From assembly GCA_015227615.1 (NCBI GenBank), contig JAALGZ010000072.1:1-64000 (forward strand): a DNA stretch of 64,000 nt. The letters are read 5' to 3'. Below the pieces are notes generated by a model. The model was not told where the DNA came from, made no database searches, and saw only the letters and a list, made by a program, of their open reading frames with translations. The DNA comes from Labyrinthula sp. Ha (taxonomy: Eukaryota > Sar > Bigyra > Labyrinthulida > Labyrinthulaceae). Position 1 is the stretch's first letter, and each line of letters opens with the position of its first letter. The position numbers and the translations under genes are program-made. This document shows positions 1 to 11,317 of this stretch, piece after piece.

Positions 1-3000
1 GTATTAGCTTAATCATTATCACATAGCACTTTCTCTTAAGTTATTTTACTTGTTTGTACAAGAAAAGGTTTCTTCACGCTTGAGCATTCTATAGCACACA
101 AGCCTTTTCATGGAGATGGAAAATCTGCTGACAGAGATATTTGCCAATTACTTCATGGTCCAAGCAATTTAAGAGACGGTTCCAGAGCTGCAATATAGTT
201 TAATTCGAAATTAAGATATTATGTGTAAATAAATAGAGTGAATAATAATTTACCCCTATAAGAATTTTACTATTACCTTCCTTGAAAAATGCACAACTTC
301 CAATTTTGTCCTATAAAAGATAATTTTTTTCTAGGTATTGACTTCAGATTTCCATTAGTTTGTTTTCTGCAATATTATAACAGGTTAACTTTGTTTGCAC
401 TCAAAGATCTCAGAAAAAGTCGATCATGAGGATAAAATACCGATGCGATTTCCAAGATAATTGTTTCAGTAAATCTGTCTTTCTAAACCTAATTCTTTTT
501 GTTATTATCGAAATAATGTATGACAAGAAACCAAGTAATATTTAACTTCTATACAATACGTTAATAGTTTACCCATCACTACTGTGTACGGGGTTTTCTC
601 ATCTTGCATCCTATTACATTAGCACATTGTTTAATTCGATGGTATTCATGATATAAAACTAAAAATATTCTCTTTCCTGGAAACTAAGATAAAAAAGACT
701 TTTATTCTCTCATTAAATGTGACTTTATGAAATAAACCTAGTATAGAGTGTTAGACGCCATTTCTGTTGCTAGGTTAAGCCAAGAAGGGTTTATATCAGC
801 ATGTTCATACATTTCCTGCTATGTCCAAGAATTCACATAGTGCAAAATCATATTTTACCATGTATACCTCTTTTAGACTTTTTAGAATACCCTGAATAAG
901 AGAATGACATAAATTTGTCCCGAGAAAAGTTAATAATATGCAAATTGCACGTACAAGATTATCCCTATGCTTTGGCATATAGTGTATCAATAACGTTATG
1001 AATAGTGAAAAGGCCTATGAATTACAGATATAATAGACGAACTTATATTCTAGTAGGAACTAGATAAACATCCTCATCTAACAAGAATCTATTGTTAACA
1101 GCAGGACCAATAAAATTGAGTTTTATGGGCTGTAATCAAAGTATATTGATTAGGTAGTGCTGTGTGTTAACCTCACTTTAGTTAGGCCCACCTACTCTTA
1201 AAATCTAATTGTTTTTTTTGAAATTACAAATCCCTTGGGGTAAGGAAAAGATTATCGTAATAATCAGTTTTTATGTCAAGAGTTTAGGATTTATGCTTTA
1301 TTATCCTCTGTTCTATTTTCTAGGGATTTCTGCTTAGACTTTGCCATATCTTTATATTGAGAAGTATATTCTTAACAACATCCGAATAGCAATTGGCAAT
1401 TGCGAGTATGTTTAATTTCTTGTTCTAGGAAAATTATATAATCGGAGCTAGAAAATATTTGGGAAAAGTTAACCTAATTCACTTTCCGATTGAGAACACC
1501 ATAATTAATCATGACCCCCAAACATTAGTCTAACTTCATGTACCGATATCAAACCAATATCTTACGTGGCTCTTTTTTTAATCATATATAGTTTAAATGC
1601 AGTGAAAAATCATTACCATGAAATTATCTAAAATGAAGGAAGAATATGATCATAATTAAACATTTATCTAGATACAATAACCAATATAAAGAAGCAATTT
1701 AAGTTCAGTTTTCAGCATAAAAAATTAAGTATTAGCTCTTATTCACGAAGCAGGATATTTTAAGATACATATAGTGTGCCATTCGCCGCTGTAAAATAAT
1801 TTAATAGTCTAAGTAAATTACTAAAGTTGCTTGGGCATTATGCAATATTTTTACAAAAACAAAATAATAGAAAATTTTGTAGTTGCAGCATGCATTAAAA
1901 AAATTCTGGTAGTGAGAATCGTTATGTAATTCAGCATGTAAATAGAATTCTCTTTTCAAATAAATTTATCTTGTTTACTGCTTAGTAGAAGATACTTTAT
2001 CAAGAAACCAATCCAACATTAACATAACAAAGTATTGCCTAACGCAAAAAAAGAAGGTACAAAAAGCACGATATAACTCTTTGCAGAATAAAACCATAAA
2101 ATTCATAACATATCTTAACTGATTACCTTCATATTAAAAATCATAAAGTATTTGAGATATGATTTGCTCCCTTTGTGACATTTCAATATTGAGATTGTAC
2201 TTTTTGTAACTCGGAGTATCGTAGGCTACGCTTTTTATTGGGAAATTACATTTCCCAAAGTATAGATTTCCTATCGTTAAAAAACAAAAATTAATAAAAT
2301 TCAATATTGTTCACAAAATGTCAAAACATCAATAAACGACAAAGACCAAACAACTAACCAAAGAGAGATATCGATAGATGCAAAATGAAGCCAACATGAA
2401 CATAAGAAATAAAAGAACTTGATATCCAACGGTCAAGCATCCAGTTTTAGAAGTATTATCTGAATTAAACTCTCATTTACGATGAAATCTGAAGGACTAA
2501 GATATGAACAAAGTAATTATACCCATCGATGTGAATGCGGTATAAATAGGAGCTTAAATAAGAACAGAAACAAATATAATATACCAACTGCTTCTCTTAA
2601 CAGAGCACACAAGTGTGAGACAAGAACTTTCTCAAAATATGCTTGAAACTAAAACTGGTGAAAAATACGAGAACCATATGAGAAGGAAAGATGCTTAAGT
2701 GCAATTTCAAAGGGTAAATTGCCTTAAAATTTTATAGCTTGGTAAAGATAAAGAAAGGGGATAGAACGTTAGCGATGTGGTGATTCCTCTACCAACAGTG
2801 TGTTTATTGGAATGGTGGCATGAGGCTATGTCTATGGAATATTCGGGAGTTGAGTGAGTATATATGAAATATTCACACGGACGATTTGCCTTTGGGTTTA
2901 GAGGTTAGGGATCAGCCTGTTTGTTAAGTTCGAACGTCAATAGTACATTCTGATACAAAAGAAGGACCCATATATCTACATAAAACTTATTTTCTGCAAA

Positions 3001-4129
3001 CTATATACACTTCCTTCATCTGGTTTGCATCTTATTTTTCTTTTCCTAGTCTAGTTCAAACTAATTGATGGTTGTCGTAATAAGGACGAATCAAAATCTG
3101 AGAACACTTTATCTAGGTTGTTCTTCAGGATATTATGCATCTTCACAACAGTTACGTATGCTTTCTTTTACTCAAGTTTACTTCTCTTGGTTTCTGCACA
3201 CCGTTCCCTGTGTAGAGAAAAGACTTGAGTGTATTTAGTCCGTGGTTTTGATGGTACCTTCTACATTTTGAAAGGTGGTGAGTTGATTCTTAACTCCAGT
3301 TCCCCAGTGTTTGAGCTTCCTATTCTCTACAATCCTTTTGGAACAGGAATACATAGCAGATGATGATTAAGATCCTATATAGGAAGAAGATTGGCCTGTG
3401 TAATATATTTTCGCACCTGCTTGTCTCAAGCTCAAGAATCCTGCCTACAAGTGAGGTTCAAACTGTGTCAGAACTAATGGGAGCATGTTGGATATAGAAC
3501 CACCCCCTCAACACCAGCTTCAAGATTGAAATCATCATCCTTCATATTCACAGTTTCTACAATGATTTACTTCGAGTTTCCATGATACAAGGCTATATAA
3601 CATTCTAATACTTTTTCTAATTCCATTGTCATTTCAGTTCTTACTTCTTTAGTTATTTCTAATATCTTCCTGATTAGGTTTTATATTTTAGACATGGTTT
3701 CATGTGGATATCTTCCAGCGAGTTGGTAATTATATTCCAGAAGTTGGTTCACGGTTTTTGTCCAGTATTTTTAAATACCACCTTCTTCTCAACATTGAAT
3801 AAAACGACCCAATCCTTTGGTCCGGTCTGGTAGAAAACGCCAGGATTTTGTTAGTGTGTACCCAATATAGCGTTCTTTTTTTTATTAAAAATTTTATATA
3901 GTTCTGCTGTTGGCTATGTAGCAAGTTTTGAAACCAGTTTTTAAGAGCTCCCCCTAAATTAAAGCAGTGAAAAATAGCTTTTACCGAGATGGACTTAGAG
4001 TGTAGAAACTCTTCAACTGAAAGGACCTTAGAAACTGGGGCAAATGGAGTTACAAAATGCTCGATATATCAAACTTATGTGGCTCTTAACACTGCTGCAG
4101 CCTTAGCTGGTGCTGAGACTCCACCTCTT
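1..4129. other. AT-rich intergenic region, no gene seen
   Basis: I see no open frame with conserved character on either strand. The few frames of about 60 codons lack recognisable motifs and most begin at non-ATG codons. The right end runs into the tail of the decayed transposase copy described next. Confidence 0.6.
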
Positions 4130-4800
4130 ACAACTAAGGAAGGATGGACCAGACCATGACCCTTAAGATCACCAACTACTGCAAAACACTCTCCCTTTCC
4201 ATAAAAGTGTAGCCAAAATTAACAGTGCGTGAAAAACAGTCAGCGCCGATGGAAAATATCACGAACAATTGATATTTCGAAAGGTCGTGTGACATATTTA
4301 TCTAAATCGAGTCTTGGCAAATGTTTATTAATTTTGTTTATAGATGATCTTTAAATGCTAGCCCCTGTACTGTAGGTCTTGTTATTACTTTGCTAAGATA
4401 TAATTCAAATGTTCCACCTCTACTGAGAGGGCTTGTTCCACAATTCACCAGTTTACCCATATTGGTGTCTCTAGATAACTTTCCTTCATCCCTAGCGTTT
4501 CTCATGGCTCTTCGAATAAGTTCTTTCTCCAAATTAATCCCAAGAAATCTTTCTTGAAGTGCTAGAATATTAGCACTCATTCAAGTATTAGCCAAGCCAA
4601 GTGTTTCAATAAATTAAAGTTCGTCATCAGTTAATTCATCTCGGTATTTCCTTAGCTTTTGATTAAACCCAATATCATGTCCTTCATAATTGATATGATT
4701 AATCTGCAAATGTACGCATAAATTAGGGTCAAACTTAATATTAATATCAACGGTACAAGTAGCAATCTCGCTACACTGAATTTTGCATCTTCTTAATATT
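4130..4800 (-). mobile_element. Decayed Mutator-like (MULE) transposase, copy 1
   Basis: One minus-strand frame reads for about 220 codons through several stops. It begins with a Cys/His zinc-binding-like segment (RRCKIQC, then ATCTV, ending NYEGH), as in the FAR1/FLYWCH-type N-termini of MULE and ZSWIM3-like transposases. A helical block follows (ELTDDE, FIETLGLANT, ANILALQERFLG, RRAMRNAR), then GGTFELYLS, VQGLAFKD and a block resembling the region of the first catalytic Asp (KYQL, GADCFSRTVNFGYTFMERES). The first catalytic Asp position appears to be Asn (INMSH). At least four in-frame stops, the first two near the ELTDDE block, show it is dead. The same order of blocks recurs on the plus strand at 24.25-24.78 kb. 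I see no terminal inverted repeats or target-site duplication. The MULE assignment rests on motif order, not on a search. Confidence 0.6.
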
Positions 4801-7800
4801 TAAGTTGCTACATGACACTTTTAACAACTTTCATACACTGTAAAGTAGTGAGGCACCCTTTTCCATTTAAATTAGAATATAACAAGCGGATAATTCGTGT
4901 ATTTCAGTGGAGATTATTCCTCTTATCTGGTTTCATTTGATTGATTTGGTAGTGTTTGGTGGTATTTTGGTCGTTTTTTTCCTCGTTTTTTAAAGCGATT
5001 TTACACAGTCCTGGCCAGTTTAATCCCTGTTCATTATTTTGATTTCGTCTAAGTGTGAATTTTAGTCATATTCTTAAATTTTCGTTCAAAAAACAAAAAC
5101 AAATGAAACAACATACTCTGAAATATGAAAATCATACCACTAAATAATGAATGTCGTTCAGGAGAAGAAATTTACAGGGAAGCATCATAGAGAATTTGCG
5201 AAGACCTTTTGTATCACTTTAATCAATTTTAGCATGGATGTTTAATTTCTAACGGAAGTAGATCATTTGAAAGCTTATAAAAATGCTCATATTAGGATCC
5301 TATTCTTTATTCAGGTCTTCCAAGAAACGTGTTATAAGAAAAAATGTAGTGGTTCAATGATTATTGAATGTGATGTTAAGTAAAGTGAAAACATCATTAT
5401 TTTATTCAAAAACTTAAAATCCAGGAATTTAACACCCTCCAAAACTAATATAACTAACCATTGGTACGTGTTTCTTAGAATTTTGTTATTGAATACTATG
5501 TTGATCGTTTATTCTTAGGGGTAATCCCTTAGGTACAGGCCAATAGTCTATTGTGGAAACTAAACTCAGACTACATAGGAAAACTTAAGAATATATATCA
5601 AGGCATCTTGACCTTGTCGAGTTTTTGGGTGTCTTCAGCAAGGTTTAAGCTTTACGACCTATATACTAAACTTATCAATTTTTGAACGCCTTTGAAAGGG
5701 TTAGTAATTCTATAGGAAGTGAAATTTCAATGCACATCATGGCAGAGATTTGTACGCCTGGACCCTTAAAGTTTCTGGTTGAAAAGGCGTACAAGATGTA
5801 TTTTTATAGAGCATGATATCTTAGTACTCGTATAGCTCTAAGTAGCATTATGTTTTCGTTAGGGCGGAGCTTGGAAGGTACGATTCTGTAGGAAACTAAG
5901 TATGACATGGATCGGTCCATACAGGCCTTGTCACTAGAAGCATTTCATCGGTTCAAACTTGGCTTCCATACTTTTCTTGAAAGTTTTTGGGAAAATTAAT
6001 TTAAACTGTAAAATACCATTATGTAAGATTCTGATCATTTCAAGTAATCCTTTTAGTGAAGTGGATCCCTATGTGCTGCTGATTACAATCTCTATCCTTG
6101 GCTTGGAAGATAATACTGGGTTCTTAAGAGTTGATAAGGTTTAGCGTATCAGTAATACTTGCTACAGACAATTCCATTTTGCCGAAGTTTATCTATATTT
6201 TCAGCAAGAATATTCTCCTATTTTACTGTTAACAACTGATGTAATAAGTAAATATAGCTTTGAAAGTTTTAAAGAGGTTTCCTTAAGCTTCAGGCACTTA
6301 ATAAAAGAGTTGTACAAGTTCAAATTTTGTCTTGAAAGACTCAATGTAAACTTAGATCATAAAATTATGATGAATTTTGCTTCTGTTCTTCAAACTTGGC
6401 TCTAATTTTTGGCAATGGTAATATTAGACACTCATTGCTGAAGCCCATGCCCGAAGATCCGAATCAACTGCTATGTTGAAATAATAAAAATTTCTTGCGA
6501 GCATAGCTCCTGAATGTCATGGTCCATAATTATAGGATACTTACTCTGTTTCTCTCAGGTTAACCCCAAAGCAGAAGCTTCAAGTTGTTGTTAGCGTTTG
6601 TCTAGTTACCTACATGATTCTGAAGAGTAGCTAATGAAGATATTGAAACTGAAAGATTCGGTTTGAGTAATTCCACACAAATAAGTGAATCATATGCACT
6701 ATCGTTTCACTTTATGTGGAAATTCCGTGGCATTTGAACATTAAGATTTGGATTTGAGAAGAATCCCCTACTTTTCTATAACCACTTTGTAGGTAAATCC
6801 AACCAAAATCGCGAAAGTACTTTAACAGTTGGAGCTATTCATTAAATATGTACAATTGAGGGAAGCTGAACAGTGGTTTTACGTAACTCAAGCATTGCAT
6901 ATTGAACCAACATCAAATGTATTAGAGGGACCAAGAAACTTTCTGAGAGCAACCTATATATGAAGAAACTAGAAAGCCAGAATAATACCAGAAGTATTTA
7001 AGAAAAGTGTGCTCCCATAGCTCGGCTATCAGTCATATCATCTCTGCTCCAATAAAAACTGCCCCTGGTAATAATTTGTATTCAGCAACCTATCTTCATT
7101 TAAAACATCTAGTTCAGATTAAGTATCTTGTTGATCACATGGCCAGTAACTCTCCGCGAGTAAAATGTAAGTACTCAAGTTAAGATCCTTCATCGAGAAT
7201 TGTTTCTGAACACTCAAGAAACGATTTTGATTCGACAAAGAGAACCAGTTTCTAGTTGCTTGAATGGTGTAGCTGCCAAAACAGTCGGAACTCTTGTTCT
7301 TCTTTTAGAGACAACAGGTCATCGGCAAGGGTAGTAGACTTCAGCAGCCAAATGTTGTTCAGAAGAACGAACATAACTTATTGATCTGTCGAATCATTCT
7401 TATTTCTCCATGATCCTATATTATATCTAATTTAGCTTCTACCTCATTCTCAGCTCAACTTTATAGTGTCTCTAGTCATATCCTTTTTGAGTTTGATGTT
7501 AAAAACCGTATATTGCTTTTGCTTCTAAGAGAAATGGCCTGGTTTGTTGAGGAAATTTTCATGACATCGGTTTACTTAGAAAGTGAGTTTTATTGGAAAT
7601 TTTAAATCCGCTTTGTAGCTTTACATTTCGCCTATATCAGAAGCTAATAGCATGAAATAACTCATGTTGACACGTCATTACATAAATTACAGGAATATAT
7701 TAGATATATCTATTATGCAAGGATTAACAAGCAAAAAGAAGTTATTAGTGATTTACTTACGTTCTGTTCCAGCTATAATCTGATACTAACTCACGAAATG

Positions 7801-8304
7801 TACTTCAAAGCCCCTTATTTCCTATTTGACACTTAATATTAGTTGCACACGTCTCTTCTAATCATATTTACGGACGGAAATTTTCAACAACTATTATCAG
7901 TCCTAATTCTTAAGAAAACACTTTGTATCTCTAGCCAGCAAAGTTGCATACTTTGATCCACAATTTCCCATAACTCAGAGGAAGTTGTGCAGCCCATTTG
8001 ATACAGAGTATTACTCTTAGGTACAGATATTCGCCTTAAGATGCTGGGAAGCAGTGCTATAACTCCTTCCAGCTGTTATCCTATTGATCTTAAGTTTAGA
8101 TTATCGTGATATCAAGAGTGCGCAAATTCCATTGTATTTCTTGTGTTATACCAATTTGTCGATATGAGTTTTTAGATAAGACTGTACAGAAATATACCCC
8201 CGTGTTTCTGAGAAGTTAACAGGGACAAACACCAAAAGTACGAAATACTTGCTCAGCGGGTAGTTACTTTGGGAGTTTCAAAAAGTTTTGCTAAAAAAGA
8301 ATAA
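4801..8304. other. Intergenic region, nothing recognised
   Basis: AT-rich DNA without a supported gene, RNA gene or clear repeat. The open frame at 5959-6144 begins at TTG and has no conserved character. Confidence 0.55.
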
Positions 8305-9717
8305 ATGAGAAACACATCTATAGAAGAATTTTGTCTGTCAGAAAGCTACACCCCCAATTTTGAATTGTTTAGTCTTCTCTATGTAATTTTCTGTAGCTCT
8401 TTGATAATAATCTCCCTTATACTCTGGTTCTCCTTTGAAAACAAGAGCTATCCGACACTTGTGCAAAGATCAAAAATACACATTTTATTGTTTTGTATCT
8501 GCTGGAGCTTTAATCTTCTTGTTGGACCTTTTCTTAGAGTTGATCGAAGTATTCTAGAGTATGTTAGGTGTTTTCCGTACGTTTTTCTCTACTCCGCAAT
8601 CGTTCCGCTTTTCATCTCCGTACAGAGTTTTAGAGTTTGGCAATGGTTCCTTCAGGTTCAATTTAATAAAATTTCCTTCAAGCTCTTCGAGAAACAGTCC
8701 CTTGAATATTACGCTTCTTTGAATAAGGGAACTCGCAGGCCATCTACTCCACGTCAGCGAACTTCTCTCATAACAGATGATTCACAGCTAGAATCTATTT
8801 ACCATAAAGAGGAGCTTGAGCTTGAAAGAATAGGAAGACTTCTTAGAAGGGAAACTAAATTCAAAAATGTGTGTAAGATTGCCTTTCTTAGTGTCACAGT
8901 TTCCAGCGCACAAGCCGGTTTCTTGTGCCTCTTTGGAGGTGAATGTCGAACTTTATCCACAGATGCATTTTTCATCAATAATATGCTACTTGTGTTTTAT
9001 GGAATTTCTAGTTTCTGCTTTGCAATTTATGTACACAAGATAACTAAAGATATTCCTGATCCGTACAACTTCATGCGGGAGATAAAAATATCTATAGCTA
9101 TGCCACTTGTTTTTGGAATACCTTTTACGCTTCTTGGTTATATTTACCCAACTGATGATCCTTTGGAAACTTATAACTTTGCACCTGGAGTTTTAATTGA
9201 TTTTGGTTTTGCCGTTGGTTTTGGAGTTGCTGTTGTTCTTCCGTTAAGAATTCTTTTTTCTAGAAAAAAGAAACAAAGTGAGGAAATAATAACTTTGAAA
9301 CAGTTGTTAGAGTCAGATACCGGTTTGAATGTGTTTCGAAGTTATATGATATATGAGCTTTCTATTGAAAACTTAAATTTTTATCTGGTTGCGACGAAGT
9401 GGAAAGAGAACTTTAATCAGGCGGGAACAACAGTGAGTAAGAGTATTGCCAAGAACATTGTTACTCGCTGGATTGACCCTGACTCTCAAACATCATTTCA
9501 ATATTTCGCAACAATAAACGTTGGGTACGAACTAGCTGAAGAGATCAAATTAAAAATGGCGCAGACCTTTGTAGAGGACGATCTTTTTGACGAGGCTATT
9601 GCGGAAGTATACCACCTAATGATCACAAATAGTTTTCCGAGATTTAAGCGAACCATGAAGTATAGGCAATTTATCGGATCTCAGGTCGACTATCACTCCA
9701 TGGAAACTTCGTTGTAG
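8305..9717 (+). CDS. Seven-transmembrane protein with C-terminal RGS domain
   Basis: A 470-residue single-exon gene starting at an ATG. Seven hydrophobic segments lie at about residues 21-43, 58-77, 90-111, 179-200, 222-242, 260-282 and 293-318. A long charged loop (about 112-178) separates the third and fourth. Residues 331-457 form an RGS domain: the start LKQLLESDTG, the helix with YELSIENLNFYLV, and the hallmark end LFDEAIAEVYHLM followed by SFPRFKR. RGS domains accelerate GTP hydrolysis by G-alpha subunits. The 7TM-RGS fusion is known from Arabidopsis RGS1 and several protists, where it restrains a self-activating G protein at the plasma membrane. The ligand cannot be inferred. The gene stands alone, with over 3 kb of non-coding DNA on the left and 6 kb on the right. 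Confidence 0.88.
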   Translation: MRNTSIEEFCLSESYTPNFELFSLLYVIFCSSLIIISLILWFSFENKSYPTLVQRSKIHILLFCICWSFNLLVGPFLRVDRSILEYVRCFPYVFLYSAIVPLFISVQSFRVWQWFLQVQFNKISFKLFEKQSLEYYASLNKGTRRPSTPRQRTSLITDDSQLESIYHKEELELERIGRLLRRETKFKNVCKIAFLSVTVSSAQAGFLCLFGGECRTLSTDAFFINNMLLVFYGISSFCFAIYVHKITKDIPDPYNFMREIKISIAMPLVFGIPFTLLGYIYPTDDPLETYNFAPGVLIDFGFAVGFGVAVVLPLRILFSRKKKQSEEIITLKQLLESDTGLNVFRSYMIYELSIENLNFYLVATKWKENFNQAGTTVSKSIAKNIVTRWIDPDSQTSFQYFATINVGYELAEEIKLKMAQTFVEDDLFDEAIAEVYHLMITNSFPRFKRTMKYRQFIGSQVDYHSMETSL

Positions 9718-11031
9718 AGCTGGACTTTACGCAGGTTGTCTTCTTGGGATTGCCAAACTTCTTTAACTTTATGAAGTAGTTAGGCTTGGTTAGATATATT
9801 TTTTTATTTTAGTCGACTTGTATTCTTAATTTTTTTTTTGCGGTAGCATTAGTTTATTGTCTGTTAGGTGTACATCAAGTTAAAGCCATTATATTCAAAT
9901 GAGGTGTAATGATCATAGATTAAACCAACTCATTAACATTTTCAGGTAATCTTCAATGTTGTAACCAAAGCTATAGGCAAATTAACTAAATTTTGAAACC
10001 CTTTCTCACATAGAATCTTAACTATAAAGTTCAAGGGCATAGCACATTTTTATCATTAGAAATACCCCAGGATATAAAATGTTAAACTATTTAAAAATAG
10101 TCATTTACTGGGTTACATTTCTAATGTTTTTTTTTTGGACACCAGGACTCATAACATATAAATGCACGTAAGCTTAGCTGTTGACACACTATTCAAGTTA
10201 TTACAATAGATGCATTAACCCATTAGTTCTTATAAAAATTTTCCCAAAGTGGAGTTGAATCCAAAATCTCGTTCAGAATTTTCTACATGCCAGATATTGG
10301 TTCAACAAGGAATTCCTCTGTTGCAGCACAGCAAGTATATGCTTTTGTAGTTTCATTCTTAGCTTGAAACATGAAAATTTATTGAATATGAGTTTGTGCT
10401 GTACTCTTTCTTTGATGATTCGCTCTAATCCATAGTTATGTTTTCTACTTTACCAAATTTAAAGCCTGAACTTGCACTGTTGTGTTTATTTTAAGTTTGA
10501 TAACTAAGCAACAAACTAGTTGCCTTGTCACACACCACTAATAACAAAGAGTCGTTTTTGTATTTAAAAATGCAGTACTAATTGGATCTCGTGTATAATA
10601 ATAATACTTGAAGATACTCAAGAGCAAAAAAACTGTACACAAGGGAATTAATTCCACATAATGTAAAAAAAAATGAGTAACAGATTGAGCTATTCTTAAT
10701 TCCTAAGACTAATCGCTTAAGAGCTCATACTCTTGTGAAAATCTTCTAAGTGTATAAGTCATATATGCCTAGTTCATAGGTTCAGCAAGGGAGTTATATT
10801 TCATCTTAGAATAATTTTAAGCGGCCAGATTACAGACGACAAAGAAATTCACTGAATGGCTCTGTGGGTACAAACGGATCTCGAGACTAAAACTCATTAT
10901 CAACTTTCAACTTTGGTTCAATGAATAGAATGTTGCAATTTGAAGTGAGTCTGTAAGTAGCAGATGGAATACGAGGGGGGGGGGTAGTACAAGAAACCAA
11001 AAACTTTTCACATGCAGGTCAAATACAGCTA
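9718..11031. other. Intergenic region with a G10 run
   Basis: No gene seen. A run of ten G at 10975-10984 is conspicuous in this AT-rich DNA. It lies about 50 bp left of the MITE-like element. Confidence 0.5.
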
Positions 11032-11317
11032 GGGGTGCTGAATGAGGAAAGTCTCTGATTGAGGAAGTGAGGATTCTCAGACTCAAACTCACTCAACACA
11101 AATTTTCGGAGTTTTGAGGATCCTCAAAACTTATTTAGCAAATAACTGAGTAGTACTGAGGAACTCATTGAGGATTTTCAGTTCCTCAGTAATCCTTAAT
11201 CAATTCCTCAATTAGGAAATCATTCCTCACTCAAAGTGGTATCGCAACTCACTCAATCACCGGAAAAATTCCTCAATAGAATGAATGAGTCCTTAATGAG
11301 GACTCTCTCAGCACCCC
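11032..11317. repeat. MITE-like inverted-repeat element, family A copy 1
   Basis: A 286-bp element bounded by perfect 9-bp inverted termini: GGGGTGCTG at 11032 and CAGCACCCC ending at 11317. Weaker inverted similarity continues inward. The interior is full of TGAGGA, CTCA and TCCTCA words on both strands, so much of it can fold back on itself. It has no coding capacity. Shorter relatives lie at 22.45 and 31.28 kb. I cannot identify a target-site duplication, so the superfamily is undetermined. Confidence 0.65.

Noticed and set aside
4000-4210. A minus-strand frame reading AVVGDLKGHGL that recalls ribosomal protein uS5
   Set aside because: The likeness is limited to a few residues and does not extend. 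The transposase frame overlaps it and explains the area better.
7180-7380. A possible reverse-transcriptase-like remnant
   Set aside because: No catalytic motif or sustained frame could be seen on either strand.
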